Positions 14,080 through 27,029 of a DNA stretch of 64,000 nt are shown here, in pieces. The notes under the pieces are model-generated. The model was not told where the DNA came from. It saw nothing but the letters and a program-made list of their open reading frames with translations, and made no database searches. Each line of letters opens with the position of its first letter. Positions within the stretch are counted from its first letter, which is position 1. The translations under genes and the position numbers were made by a program. The DNA lies in assembly GCA_000469685.2 (NCBI GenBank), contig LS997566.1:8972491-9036490 (forward strand), in the 5' to 3' direction. Source of the stretch: Haemonchus contortus (lineage: Eukaryota > Nematoda > Chromadorea > Rhabditida > Trichostrongylidae).

Positions 14080-14480
14080 AACCTCGGCATAGTTCCAGTA
14101 CAGGTCTTTTTTATTCAACAGTACTCGAGGTTAAGTTCAATTCCGTCGGCTAACGTTTTGACGATTTCCGCTTTATTTGGAGCCTTTCAGAGCAACGGAG
14201 TCAGCCCACCGGAAAGGTGAACTCTAATCAACCTAATATACGCTACTGTGGTTCCGATGGGCTTACTCACAATCAGCTGAACTAGAAGTTCCCGAAGAGG
14301 ACGGAAATCGTCGACGGAATTGTACATATTAAACCTCGAATGTTATTGAATGAAATAAACTAGTAACTTGATGTAATACCAAGAGAATGTTCCAGAAGGA
14401 CCATGTCCAAGATGGACCATATTTCTTCAGCTAGCGTTTCGGCCTTGTCGCCTTCAGCGAAGCTTAAGATGGTGCTAGGT
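14080..14480. repeat. Related inverted-repeat element
   Basis: ACCTCGGCATA at 14092, ACTCGAGGTTAAGTTCAATT near 14122 and GGCTAACGTTTTG near 14148 match the 17.4-kb element; an inverted version (GACGGAATTGTACATATTAA, ACCTCG) lies at 14306-14338, and GCGTTTCGGCCTTGTCGCC at 14438-14456 carries the shared end motif. Confidence 0.5.
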
Positions 14481-14589
14481 AGGCCAGTTTGCTCTGTTCT
14501 TTTAATATTGACAACATTCCTTACCATATAAACCCAGCTGAATCTAACTTCGAAGCGGCCACCTATTTGGATGCCGCACCGTGACATTG

Positions 14590-17027
14590 CTAAGGCTCTT
14601 CTCGTCGCTCACGCTTCAAAAATCATCTCGCTTCCAGCTGAGTACCCATGTTCCACATGTATACACACTCAATTCATTCTCCACTGAAGTCTAGTCTATT
14701 TCGATGAAGCAGGCGGAGTTGCGGTCACACTACGTATTTGATAAATACTCTATGACGCCATTGTATGAAGCTTCCTAGGAAATAAGCCCTTCACCGTGTC
14801 ATGTCATATTCGTGCCCTTTTTGATGTACACTATTGGGTGACGGCAAATTCGTTATTTTCTTTGTCTCGTTTGTAAGACGTGCTTGATGAATCACCTTGT
14901 CCTGCACTCAATTGTTTATTTTTCTTCTCGCTTACTTTGTCTCCCTTCTGCGCGAGGATTAGTCGTTTCAATATAATTGTCCAGGTTACTAAAGAGAAAT
15001 GGTAAAACATGATAACACACGATAAAGGCTGATAATAGGCATCAGAAGGTGAGATCCACTAGGTCCCTATACCTCTACCAATATTAGTTGAGTACCGGCA
15101 TTCGGTGTGTGTGTGTGGGTGGGCGGGTGGGTAGGTGGGTGTATGAATGTGTGTATGTGTGTATGAATGTGGAGTGGAGGGGAGGGCTCGTAGATGATAT
15201 TCGGTAGTCAAGTGTGTCCTATGAGGTGTGACTAGCTGTTGACTAGGATTGTTGGTTCGTGATAGAGAGCAGAAACAATGGATATGAGTCGACATTAGGA
15301 GGAAAGGTCAGCAGATCCGCTAGGCCTTTTTTATTAATGGGGCTAACCACTTTGTAAGGTCTTAAGGAACATTATAAGGCGAACCCCATTGAATCTGTTT
15401 CGTTAGCAACTGTGAGTTTTTCTCAATTATTCGGAACTCATCTTAAGGGGGTGCCTTTTTGAAGTTCCTCTTCCTCTGAAAGTAGTCTGTATACAGTTCA
15501 AGTAGATAAGTATTTTATTGTCAATAAGCAACTAAATAATATTGTTTCTTTTTCTGGTGAGAAGAAGGTTATCAAGTGCCCCTTGAAAAATGCGCAATTA
15601 CTTAGTCATCAACCTCTGATGTTTCCAGGGAACCGACACAAATGTTTTTTTTTGAATCAACCAGTACGTTCGGTCCACCCCTTTGTCCTATTACCCCTTT
15701 GTAGGTTCATTTCTCAAGGGAATATGAACCCTTTTGCAGAATCTAACAATAAATACATAAGATCCGGTAAGACCTGACTGACAGCCTGCCTGGCACTAAA
15801 CGCAGTGGAAACCGCGTTCAGAGAGTACTGGATTCGCGGAACCAGCCAGTAAAGATTTATTTGTTTGACCATTCATTAATACGAAAGGTGCACATCAACA
15901 GCAAGAGAATAAGAAAGGTTAGCAGGGAACAGAAAGGGTTTTGTAGAAATCGTGATAACGAAAAGCTAAACTTCAAAAAGGAAAGGACGGTCGGAAGGCC
16001 TTCTTTGATTCGAATAAAGATCTTCCAGAATTCGAAGTCTATAAGTCCATAGAAAGAATTTTAATGCATTTTTGTCGATTTGCTGAATTGAAATTTTGAA
16101 TTTGTAGGGGTGTTACAACGAGGTAGTTAGCTAGTCTTGAAAAAAAAACGACAAGGAAGGTCAGAGCATGGAAGGGGTAAGCCCCTCTCCCCCTCCAGGT
16201 TCTTGGGAATTATAACGTCCGACCTCTTTTCCGACGTTTAAGATTGCTACTGACCGGCGAGACCGAGGGAAGGCTCAGGTTGATTCTGAATCAACGTGAT
16301 GAACCCGTTCGAACAAGTTGTCATTTGTAATCCCACGTTACGTCCATAAAATCGCCTGTTTGCACCCGTCGAAGTCCTTCTATTACCCTGGGCTCCTATC
16401 TTATCTTATTTGGAGGTGGTGACCATATCGAGTGGTGGGATCCATATTGCTTCTGCGCAGATCGGTCTTTTGCCACGCCCTTTTTTGAACACCGTCGTTC
16501 AAGACAGGCTCAATCATCATCTCACTTGCCAGGTATGCAAAATTTCCTTCGTGCCCATGCCCAACCTATGAGCACCTATTTGTCCTGTTGACTACTTTTG
16601 AAGTTATAAATTGCTCATGAAGTAGCTAAAGGTCATCAGGCCTGTTAGGGGATGTGCCAATGATTGTCGATGCATTGAATGCAATGAAATTTTAATACGA
16701 AAAGTTGTTTGTCTTGTAGGCCTTTTTGCCCAACCCATTGCTTTGAAGACATCAACTTAGTATGCTGGCTGCCACTCTAGTGGTTATGGCGCAACGTCGA
16801 AAAACAAATCTCTCCTATCGAGCAAACCCCCGGTGTGGAATTTTGAAATTGTCAGTTGTCCATCATTCCCTTTTCATATCTGACAATGAGTGCAATAAAA
16901 GAGAAGCACTTTTCAATCATATAGGGAACAAATACAAATATAAAAATAAATTAATAAATAAGTATATTATCATGTCAGCGAGGAAGTTCTGTTCCAAAAA
17001 GGGGGTTCAGGTTTTTCAATAACATGT
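14590..17027. other. No gene seen
   Basis: Holds the GT simple repeat at 15.1 kb; frames are short and carry no motifs. Confidence 0.5.
15103..15180 (+). repeat. GT/GGGT simple repeat
   Basis: Run of GTGTGTGTGTGGGTGGGCGG-type units; no gene context. Confidence 0.85.
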
Positions 17028-17305
17028 AGGTGCAGTGGCAAGTGGCGCACTACCACACACACGAATGGTCACGGGTTCAAATCCCGGACCGACGTTCGGT
17101 TAGGCCAACCAAGCCTCCCATCCCTCCGGGGTCGGTTAATTGGTACCAGAGAGGATGAAAGCACTGAATTGTATATCGGCTGGCCACCACGAGTCGTAGG
17201 CCGCATACGCATTAAATATGCCACCACGATTCTGAATGGAGGTCGAATGCGGGGCGCATCCCTTTGACGGGTTGATTGACGCCCCATGACGTTGTCCTGC
17301 AGAAT
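17028..17305 (+). repeat. tRNA-derived SINE, best copy
   Basis: Head resembles a pol III promoter: GTGCAGTGGCAAGTGGCGC (A-box-like) and, about 40 bp on, GGGTTCAAATCCCG (B box). The body continues with GGGGTCGGTTAATTGGTACC, GAGGATGAAAGCACTGAATT and ATTCTGAATGGAGGTCGAAT, and ends TGTCCTGCAG-like. At least ten other copies in the window share this order. Confidence 0.8.
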
Positions 17306-17469
17306 TCATGTCCCTCAATGTGATGAAGCACGCAAAATTAAATAGTATATCCACCATCGTTGTAGATTACTTCTTGCTAATATTCAGGCAGCTTGTAGAT
17401 GCCGTCCCCCCGGAGTTCAGAACTCCACGTGCGGCTCTCGATGAACCTCGGCATATTATCGATTTATCT

Positions 17470-17602
17470 GTATAACTCCACACGAGGTTACAATACCTTA
17501 ATGGCTAACGTTTTGGTGAAACCACTTTCGTCGCAGCCTGAAGGGATGAAATTAATTTATGAAATACCCGATCAAACATCTCCTTCCCTCCTACTACTAC
17601 TC

Positions 17603-17635
<33 letters not shown>

Positions 17636-17925
17636 AATATCTTCGAGACCAACTTGATAGGAGGATAAAAAGTACTGTAATTCCCTGATGAAGAGAAAAG
17701 GCCCTCGAGCGCTGCGTAGATCCTATAATCCTCCTAAAAATTTTCATCCTCCAAGATTTGCATGATGATCAAGTTGGTATCGGAGATATTGTGGGAGGGG
17801 GGGGGGGGGGTGGAAATGTTTGATCGGGTAATTTCATAAATTGATTCCATCCTTTCAGGCTCCGACGAGAGTGGTTCATCGAAACGTTGGCCATTAAGGT
17901 ATTGTAACCTCGTGTGGAGTTGTAC
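17470..17925. repeat. Inverted-repeat element with CTC/poly-G core
   Basis: Left arm 17470-17659 and right arm 17768-17925 are inverted relatives: ACTCCACACGAGGTTACAAT / complement, then GGCCATTAAGG with GAAACGTT, then a CTC-rich/poly-C run on the left facing a poly-G run on the right. A sequence motif CGACGA...GAAACG in the right arm (17876-17900) is shared with elements near 14.1-14.5 and 63.3 kb. Confidence 0.7.
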
Positions 17926-18921
17926 GAATGGAGTTAACTCGAAATTCAGAAGGGAAAAAATAAAATACGGTAGTAAAGCAAAATAATAGCAAAATACCGT
18001 GTCAACCCGATTCCGATTTAATAACGAGTCTTGAAGTTTCTTCTTCTAGGTAATGTATAAGGTCGAGGAACAGCCAGTAGTCGAAAAAGCGAAGTTTGGT
18101 ATATGCGGAAAATAGGAATTAAGCCTAGCCATATCACACGAGCTCTGACCTGTGCCTTGTACTTGAATTGTACTGACATCTATGCTCTGTAATGCAGACA
18201 TGAGCGGTGGTTTTCCAGCAGCACTTATTCGGATGAAATACATCAAATGTGTATTACCAGCTCATGTGAAGGCAGTATTCGTCTTCGCTTTAGCATGTTC
18301 ACGACCATTTTGTCCTTTCACATATTTGTCGACAGTCTATGTACAAACCTACTAGTCTGACAGGACGCTTTTATGCATACAATCCTAGAAATTTCTGGCT
18401 GAATTCCTATTCTGTTTCTTTTCGAGACAAGGAGGGAAAGAGATTTTCTCCTTCCTTGTGTCGTCTTCAAGTGTACCTTCACAAGATCTCCCACCGATCG
18501 GCATTTCCTTCGCAGTCTTCTGCGCTAACGGTGCCTACAGAAGCACCAATAACTGCCCACATTCTCCATATCAGCCATAGATTACCGAATTAGATCTCTC
18601 ACAAACGACCAGAAAGATTTGCAAGTTCCGTGAAATTCGCGATAGATGGTCTTTGGAGAAGTAACACTCGATTCATACAATGAGATATGTCGATTGCTCG
18701 AAATTTTTGAATCGCAAGCTGAAGACAGAGAGAAGCAGAAATCTTTTTTGCCGTCTGGAAGACAAGTTCGCAGTGAATCAGTTATAAAGCAAAAAACGAA
18801 CTGAGAAACAAAAGGCTCCCCGGTACTCAGGCGGTGTGCCCAAGCTGTCTTTCCATTGTTTGCCTCGCCCAGTACACCACATGTTTCAAACATCCACCAA
18901 CTCTGCTTTGAATTCATTAAT

Positions 18922-19292
18922 GGCACAGTTCACGATAAAAATGGTAACTGAGATTCCCCCACAAGATGAATTTGAGACCCCGCGTTTACCTTATCTGGCA
19001 CTATTAGATCGGAAAATGGCCTAGTTAGGGAGCTATGAAGGCTCAAACATTGGCCCGTGTGTATGCGTGGACGAGTTTCACCGGCATTCTAGAGGTTGCA
19101 CCATCCACAAGGTACCCATGTAGGAAGTTCGAACAACTTTTCATGACCTACAGCGACAGCGAAAGGCAGTTTTGTACACTTTTGGCTTGATGCAGTCGGC
19201 TCTGTGCAATTGCAACAACTGGAATCTCGTCCGAATACCCCTTCACGTTATTTCCGTCACGGTAATCTCGTCCAATCTTCATCTTCCTTACT
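18922..19292 (+). repeat. Dispersed repeat family 2, copy 1
   Basis: Begins GGCACAGTTCACGATAAAAA; shares GGACGAGTTTCA, GGAAGTTCGAACAACTTTTC, TTCGGCTTGATGC-like and CACGGTAATCTCGTCCAA blocks with 32740-33195. Confidence 0.65.
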
Positions 19293-19383
19293 TTTGGGGG
19301 GCCTAATTTTTCTCAAAAATTACGAATTTTCTTGCTTTCTTCACTACCAATGGACCCACTATTCCCACTATTCCTAACCTATA

Positions 19384-20638
19384 CAGGGTGCGACATAAAT
19401 ATGGTAACAACTTTCAGGACGTCCGGAATTTTCTTGTTGGAGGGTTTCTCCAAATCTGCACCTTCCGCTATGTTTATCATATACCTCAGACTGCATATCT
19501 ACTTTTGTGCTCTCAATTCGTCACAATTCGGAGACCGGTGGAGCCTCGCAGACATCCGCCGGCCATTCCGTCTGTGGGCGCATTTGATGAGTTCTTTTCC
19601 GGGATCGCTCCTCGTCTCAACGTTTCCCACATGGCAGTCTCTTGAAACGCGATGCGTAGACAAGACAATGACAAACTTCCAAATGGTCGTCTTGTCTCAA
19701 TACAACCTCTTTTCAGAATAGAGTTGCTTTGGAAGGAGTACGCTGCGGAACCTGCAGAAACGCGAGAAAAATGAGTGCTGACTTGTTTGTATTTTCTACT
19801 CCGAAAAAAGAGTCTACCCCCAGAAAATACAATTGTATCCAGATAAGTTTCGGAAGCTTTATAAACTTCTTGACGAGAAGTTGGAAAAAAAGCAAATGTC
19901 GTGCTACTTGCGCGCGGCACGCGCTTCGACAAACCTTTTCTTGACTAAAAGGTGTTCAGCGTGGAAGTTGAGACCCCAAAGTATATTTATATATATATAT
20001 ACAATCCACGTTTCGAGTGCTGAAGCCGGTGAGAAAAGTCTGATCGCCTCTCATGGCCATTTTCCCTCTTTGATGATGGTTTTTGCTAGAAACTCTACAA
20101 TCAGAGCGATGTCGCAAATTTTGGACGAAAAAAGTACAAAATTTAATCTAAAGCGCTGTAAAAAGGGTCCTTCTGAAAGGATGCAGCTGAGGTTCAAAGA
20201 TTTTTTTGAGGATACGATTTGAAAACTACGGCGCACCTGCTCACGAATGGGAAAAGATAAGACTCGTACTGAGGGAATGTTCGCGACTTTATCCCAGCTC
20301 CCAATCATCCTACGAATTTCCCAGCCCACAATGTGATGGGTTGCTGGATATAGTTCATGCTGTAGAGGAAAGCCTGCGCTTTATAACGCACCACTGTTGC
20401 TGTTTATAAGAAACCACTGGAAAAGTACCAGGTTCGAGTTTCTCAAGAAACTCTGCGTGCCGCCGTCGACTAGTAGCCGAAGCATCTTTGAGCTATAATT
20501 AGTAGAGGAGACGGTATATAAGATGACCGTGTGTTCGTTTTGTAGATGTGATGCATAGTAAATAACTCATATGAGTTCACAATATGAATTGCGGCTTTGT
20601 GGCCTAAGTCTTTTGTTACCATTTTATGGCGCACCCTG
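19384..20638 (+). mobile_element. Decayed Tc1/mariner-superfamily element with CAGGGTGCG termini
   Basis: 1,255-bp unit with TA at 19382-19383 and 20639-20640. Ends: CAGGGTGCGACATAAATATG at 19384 and its inverted relative ending CGCACCCTG at 20638, followed inward on both sides by GGTAACAA. A degenerate transposase block near 20215-20400 reads YGAPAHEWEKIRLVLRE, comparable to the GAPAH catalytic motif region of Tc1/mariner relatives; the other domains are too decayed to place. No intact frame spans the element. Confidence 0.75.
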
Positions 20639-21129
20639 TATTTCCGCTTTGAATAAAACCTCAAAATTATCGTGAACTGTGTCTTTAAAACTTGGCAAAA
20701 CTCTACTTTTTGGCTTTCACGAAAAGTGGCAGGTTGGAAGTGTTCCGCGAAGCTGAGTTCCAAGAAGAGATTAAGAAAATGGGGACTTCATGTGATCCAT
20801 AATCGAATCCCAGTAGGGCATGGGTACATTCACCCAATTCTGGATGAACGCGGTAATCTGTGCTACGGAATTCGTAGTAATTTGAAAGACTATCGCCTAT
20901 CATTGGGACATCGGTTTTAAGTAGATGGATAAGTAGGGCCAGATGATGCGCACTTTAGCCGTGAATTACACCGTGGTGACCGCAGTCGACATCAAATTCT
21001 TGCGCCAAAACGATCACCGCGGTTGATTCCGTTTTATGAAATCTGTCTTTATTGCTCTTGGATTTTTACTTTGTTATCACTGTTACATTTTGGTTCCTCT
21101 ATTTATACAAATCAATGGAAAGTTTTCAG

Positions 21130-24100
21130 ATGCCCCCCAAGCATGCGATCACCTACGAGCTTCACGACAAAGTTTTATGTAAGTATAAGGACTACTATTA
21201 CGCAGGAAAGATAGTCAATGTGTCGACGAAAGACAATGAGCGCATGTTCACTGTGCATTATCAGGTAATATCTGGAATTTTAGTTTCTTTTTCACTCTAA
21301 CGATTGACTTGTGATGAAACACATTGTTGCTTAACTTATCTGTAATAACGTGAAATGATTGCTTTTGAAGGGTTGGCATAAAAGGCATGATGCCGTTGTA
21401 CCGGAAAGCAAAGTCAAGCAACTGTTTCTTCCTTATACGGACGAGAATGTTGCTAGAACAACGGTATGTTCTTGCAATCGTATTATGTTTGTTAATTCAG
21501 GGTCCTTCAATTTTTTTTCAAAATCTTTCCGCTTTGCTTGGTACAGCTCAGCTTGGTTGATAACTGTTATTAGGAAATGAACAGTGGAGCAAAAATAGCT
21601 ACTTTCTATCGAACTCAACGCAGGACAGCCAGGATTTGAAATTTCTCATACTGCCTGTAATTCGATAAACACCAACCATTAGAAACAACTTATCTGTCAC
21701 TCTAGCGTAGTTTTAAGCAAATCGGGGCTCACAATCAGTGAACTAATAAGCGAATATATTGGTTAATGAATAAAGTTAGTAATCTTGAAGGTGGTCTTGT
21801 GTGAATTAGGACCGTGAGGTGATCGATGGCTTCTACTCAATTCGTCCCTATTGCTGCTCATTAAGCGGCGATATGTTTGTACATCTTCCGTTGAATAGGT
21901 GCCATTGGAGTGATCATTTCGCATTTTCTCAGTTATACCATGCTTTCAGCTATTCCCTACAAATATTGTATTATAAGAATTTATCAAATGTTTGAATATG
22001 CCCTTCTGCAGACATCGACGCAATCTCAGTGTAATTGCAGACGTTAGCTAAAAAACAGTGTCTTCCCACAAGGGCAAATTTGTTCAGAACTTGTTTTTTT
22101 GTCACAAGCAGCTCAATCGATGAACGCTGATGTTATGGATCTTCAAGGGAAGATTCTTGGACAAATGTTTATTCAATACCTATTCCAGGCTGAACTGGAG
22201 GCAGCAAAATTAGAGAAAAGGCGTAGATCGAAGCTGAAGGAAGTTCCTGTGAGTGAACTCTCATATTACTTTTTGAAACGAACCTTACTTTTGCCCCTCG
22301 TTTGGAAGCCTAATGAAATCCTCAAATTGCATGTGATGTTTCAATCGTTAGGATGATCGAATGTTTTCTGTCTTTTAGGAAGTTTCCAACCCCTCACCTC
22401 TCAGTCCTCCAGTAACATCCCGTCGAAGTATGTTCAGCTTTGATTTTTCTATACTCATTAATTTATTTGTTTTTTAACTTTCATCAGTAATAGCAAGTTG
22501 TACCAGCCGTCCAATGTCCAAATCCTTATTCCGGAGCACGCGATTTCATCCAATCCTGAAAACCAAGACATTATTCTTATACTATGTTTTGCTCTTAAAC
22601 GTTCCCAGATACCTTCCTTTCTTGTGCTCCTTTTGCTTTATCTTCTTCCTCGGATTAATCTGTTCTTTCCGCGAAAGAATGATCAGTTTGATTCCTAGCG
22701 CTGGCGAAAAATATCTTCGATAGAACATTACCTGCTTTTGCTTCTAGTTCCGTCGGGTTCGTGCCGATTTATTGTGGTATAGAGCTGTTTTGGTGCGTTT
22801 TTGGCAAGAACAATGCTCCATAGATCATTAAAAGGGAGGGGGTAGATGGCGATGGCAACATGAGGATTTAGTCTTCTTCTCTATTGCACGCTTCAGCCAT
22901 CGTGAAGAAATGGGACTCATCTGCGCTCACAACCAATCGACGTTTTCTCCTTCAAAATGATTACCTTCAAGGAACTGCAAGCATAAGATTTGAACCACTT
23001 TTATCCACTAGAGTGGACGCTTTCTTTTTTTTCCTCTTACCCTCAGTTATTTACAGTATTGCTTTGCTGCTACAAATAGATCTCATGGGTTTTGACTGGT
23101 AGTTGTTCTCTACGGGGATATATTCACGCTCTCGCGATCCATTACTGTTCCATGATTACACTTCTATGTGCAGCGTCATGTTTTGAGGTGCCCTTCCCTG
23201 AGAAGCCCCTACACTAAAAGGTTTTTCTTATTTTGTTGCGTGGAGGTGTTCGGTATGACCGCCTCGCTCATGCAAACATTGGTGCCAGTCCTCAGCAGTG
23301 CCGTCTGCTTCGTCAAAACACGAACCAATAAGAAGTTGCTACTGTGTTTCATTAGTGTTCTAATTAGGGGTTGTCGTAGGTTCCCGCTAGTTGTATGCTC
23401 TTTTACTTGATCACTCAAGTTTATGATTTCCCTCAAACTTAACTTTCTACAAGATTCAATGAGTCAAAGTATTTTCATAATATGCTTTCTATTACTTCGC
23501 TTTCATGTTGCATCAGTCTCGGTGTTGTTGCTGAATAATTTACTATTTCCTTCTTCACTTCCAGGCAAAGTTGTGAAGCATGAACCCATCCTTGATGTGA
23601 ACTCAATCAAACATGTGCGTTTCGTTTACCTATCTTTTACTTCTTCGGTTTTTTCCTTTGTATCAGACCATTTTCATCTAAAAAAATATTTAGTACTATG
23701 GTTGTTTGCCGAAATCACTCTATGAGATTCTCGAAAAAGATCACGATGCGGTCATCCATCGACGTCTGTTGACAAAGTTGCCTGCCGCTTATCCTGTTGA
23801 CTTGCTGCTTGTTGAGGTTTATTTTTCAGTAATTTCTTCGGGTATTTGTTCGTATAATAGTAATCGTATTCATTTTAAATAGTGGCCGAAGGAGAAGTGC
23901 AATTCGAAGATTATGTGATCCGTGTACCCATATACAATTATGTGCTAGATATTTTCGCAGTTCAGTAATAGGAAATGTGCCAGTTTTGATTTAAACATAA
24001 CACTAAGAGTAACCCTACCCCGCCATTTCAGTTCTAATTATTATTGGCTTATTACTACAAACTTTTGAGAAGAAGTTGTTTGTATGGGGGTTCCTCAGTG

Positions 24101-25127
24101 AAAGGAAGTGTTTAAATTTCAGTTCCTGAACACCTATGACATCGAAATCGCATGGGGAGTGAACATGGTAACTGTTTCTTATGGCGACGAAATTAGCTGC
24201 TCCCATTTGAATTGCCTTCTCCAATCATGTCAGATGATAACCGACTATTTCAACATGATGCTCGGGTATGAGCCTATCATATTTATTCGAATATTGATTA
24301 CTTGTTTATATAATATTTTTCCGAATTCTAGGCTAATGCTCATTCGTTTTTTTTTGCATAAATTCCGATGCTAACTCAGATAAAACCCTCTTTGAAATCT
24401 CTGAACCTTAACTCTTTCAGGAAGCTGCTATTATATCCGCCTGAACGTGATCAGTATCAGTCAGAATTGCTGAGGCAACGTCTTTTAAACTTGAACGACG
24501 CGAATGGAAGCAATGGGCAACCACATTTGGGTAGTGTTTTCACCTATTTCAATTGTATTTTCAGCGCTAATCCATTAAATGTGTAGTGATTTTACCTTCC
24601 GTCACAAACCCTGTCTCCTGGTACTTCAACATCTCCCTCTGTTTTGCTCGTCATGTTGATGATGAACAATACCCATCGAATAGAAGCTCGAATTTGTAAA
24701 TGCAGTTCGTTATCCAGCTCTTTTTTACCTGCTTGGGTGTTGATGTTCATTTTTATCAGTCGGTCAATAATCTGTTGATACTCGCATATTCTGAAAGTGA
24801 CAGCATTTTAAGGATCGGCCATATTGCCAGACAATACTGTCCCTGTGCGACACTCCTCAGTGTTTGGCCTTCCGCATCTGTTGAGGCTGTTCAAATGTTT
24901 AGCTGAGAAATTCAGCGATCTACCTCAAGATTCAGAACCTTTGGTGGTAAGTTTTGTTGAACGAAATATGTATTCTTCGTTTTATTCAAGGTTTATTACA
25001 TCTCAGAAGCATATTGATAGGTTCCTTTCAGACCTTGAAAGTCATGACTGCTGAATTTGTAATGTTTCTAGAGGAAAATCGTGATAAGTACTTCAGCGTC
25101 AGAAGGGATTACGAGCCTCAAGAATGA
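21130..25127 (+). CDS. mrg-1: MRG15/MRG-1-like chromodomain protein (11 exons)
   Basis: Chromatin reader of the MRG family: N-terminal chromo barrel that binds methylated histone H3, C-terminal MRG domain that docks partners of histone acetylase/deacetylase complexes; nuclear. Exons in phase: 21130-21264, 21371-21463, 22189-22248, 22379-22427, 23565-23614, 23694-23816, 24123-24167, 24234-24265, 24421-24530, 24831-24946, 25032-25127 (302 codons plus stop). The chromo part shows VLCKYKDYYYAGKIV and HYQGWHKRHDAVVPES; a basic linker (AKLEKRRRSK) follows; the MRG domain shows LPKSLYEILEKDHDAV, TKLPAAYPVD, DYFNMMLGKLLLYPPERDQY and VFGLPHLLRLF, in family order. The ATG at 21130 follows TTTTCAG directly, suggesting a spliced-leader or 5' splice acceptor; an in-frame ATG at 21115 is the alternative. 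It is shorter than human MRG15, mainly in the linker. Family assignment is confident; the exon with weakest acceptor is 23694 (TTTAG). Confidence 0.88.
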
Positions 25128-25297
25128 GATGAGGTTTATATAAAAATAACGTACCGGTAATGCATTTTGTATCTAAAATTTTGCCGCTGATTGTTGTTGT
25201 TGATCTTCGTAGTCATTCAATGTTGTTTTCATAATATCTGCTTTGTGAGAATTGATGTTCTATCACTGTAATCCTATTTTTGTTTGAGAAATCCTAC

Positions 25298-25483
25298 TCA
25301 TTCCGACAAGACCCGATATACCCCGTTATACGTAATAGCAGAGGCCGGATATAAGGTACTATCAAAGAAAACCTCAGCGAGCATAACTGACCAGCCCATT
25401 AATCTTAAACAGGCGAATTTATACGTTAAATTCGAGAGGAAGATATGGCCACTGTTTTTTCTCTGTGAGATGAACACTTTCAA
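25298..25483 (-). CDS. Possible terminal exon of the kinase gene
   Basis: Minus-strand open frame ending in TGA at 25298, containing NLTYKFACLRLMGWSVMLAE, FFDSTLYP and YRVLSE. This helical, FF-containing pattern is what one expects at the end of PKDCC/FAM69-type kinases, and it lies on the right strand beyond the 25585-27029 element. Upstream acceptors (after 25509 or near 25462) do not match the phase left by exon 27657-27738, so at least one exon is missing between them, or the match is chance. Confidence 0.35.
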   Translation of the reverse strand: MKVFISQRKNSGHIFLSNLTYKFACLRLMGWSVMLAEVFFDSTLYPASAITYNGVYRVLSE

Positions 25484-25584
25484 ATTGAATTGTTGTCTGT
25501 TTGTTTACCTTTGATCACATAAGTGATTAAGAGCTACTTCGTTGATCAAAATAAATTATTTATTAGAGGTGATAGTGTTTTTCT

Positions 25585-27029
25585 CGATCGCATCTAAAAA
25601 TATAGGGGCTCTCCGGCGCGTGTCGCGTGCGTGTCTCTTGGCCCATTGCCAAATGTGGTATACTCTCCTAGACTGGAGGTATTTCTTTACTGATTGCTAC
25701 AGGAATACATATGAAACACTTCCATATGATCACCTCACTGTTATTCCTTAATGTTCTGACTCGCTTACGAGCTTGCATATGTTTCTAAGCTATTCAATAG
25801 TCGCGGCTAACCCCTCTTCCTATTCAATGACCTCCAGTATTCGCTACACTCCCTGCATTCTTGCTCGTTAGATGCTGCTGACAACTGCTTATTCTTATTC
25901 AAGTTTTTTCAGGAGTGAAAGTACGATTTTCGGTTTTGACTCTATGTAGATTTAACCACCACAATAGGATTAGATACAACACCTGACTTTGCTTCTCCCG
26001 TTTTCGAGTGGCGTAGTGGCTTTTACAAACTGAAGTATTGTAAACCCTCCACTTCACTTCGAAAACAAGAAGGTCATTTGCCCTTCCATAGAGATCTAGC
26101 GATCTCTTCACATCTAACTGTTGTGATTCCTACCGCTCTAACTCATGCACTGATGTCATGACTCTAAAAGGCGGAAAACATGTTCTGATCTTATGATCCC
26201 AAAAGGCAAACAGCATGCGCAAGCTGTTGTTGAAATGAAAATATGTGACTGGTCTAATCAACTACTGGAATTCTGAAAAAAAAACGAGATAAAAAGAGTG
26301 AGAATTGAGCATAAGATTCATTTGGATCTAATCTCATTCGTCCACTTATCCTCCTTATGACCTCACATACACTAGTCTCGCAACTGATCCACCTTGCAAT
26401 TTCTTTCCTTTATCTCAATGGCTTGAACTCTGCAGAGACTCCAATGACTTCATCGCATGAGCCTCATCCGTGGTATTTCACTAATCTTACGATAGTTTCT
26501 GGGGGCAATCAAATTGATCCCCAATCATTTCCCCTCTCCTACATTTATCTTGCTCTGCGGAATCAATATGGTAGCAGATCAACCATCGATGGGGATCTCT
26601 CTTGTTCTCCTAAATTTATCATTGCATTGCAACCTCTATATGGCTATTCTAGAACTCTCATAGCGATCTAACTTCTCATCTAATCAAATGATTCTACCTA
26701 AAGTTCGTCTGTGAGGCTGCTCTTATGGCACTGGCGTAAAAGGAAGAACCACTTACCAACTTACGAACAAGGAGGGCACGTTGAAGGTGTCTATAAGGGT
26801 GAAGCGCCTAGGAACATAAATAATCTCCCAAGCAAGTCAGCCTCACCAACACCTTCAACATACATTAAGCAGTTGCAGTGAGATGCTCGAAGATGTGTTA
26901 TACATGTATTCTTATTATGTGATTAGTGAAATAACTCCTGCCGAGGTGAATTTACCACATTTGGCAATGGGCCAAGAGACACGTACGCGACACGCGCCGG
27001 AGAGTCCCCTATATTTTTAGATGCGATCG
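25585..27029. mobile_element. Element bounded by 76-77-bp terminal inverted repeats
   Basis: 25585-25660 and 26953-27029 are inverted repeats differing by one inserted base and one substitution; inner ends read CCAAATGTGGTA and its complement, outer ends CGATCGCATCTAAAAATATA. The 1.3-kb interior has one modest plus-strand frame (26357-26671) without recognisable transposase motifs. A non-autonomous TIR transposon is the likely reading; it lies in or at the end of the kinase gene. Confidence 0.7.

Noticed and set aside
15059..15295. Minus-strand His/Thr-rich frame
   Set aside because: It is a translation of the GT/GGGT simple repeat.
22480..22720. Possible extra MRG exon after a TTTCATCAG acceptor near 22489
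   Set aside because: No donor gives a phase compatible with exon 23565; skipping it joins 22427 to 23565 in frame, so it was left out, though alternative splicing is possible.
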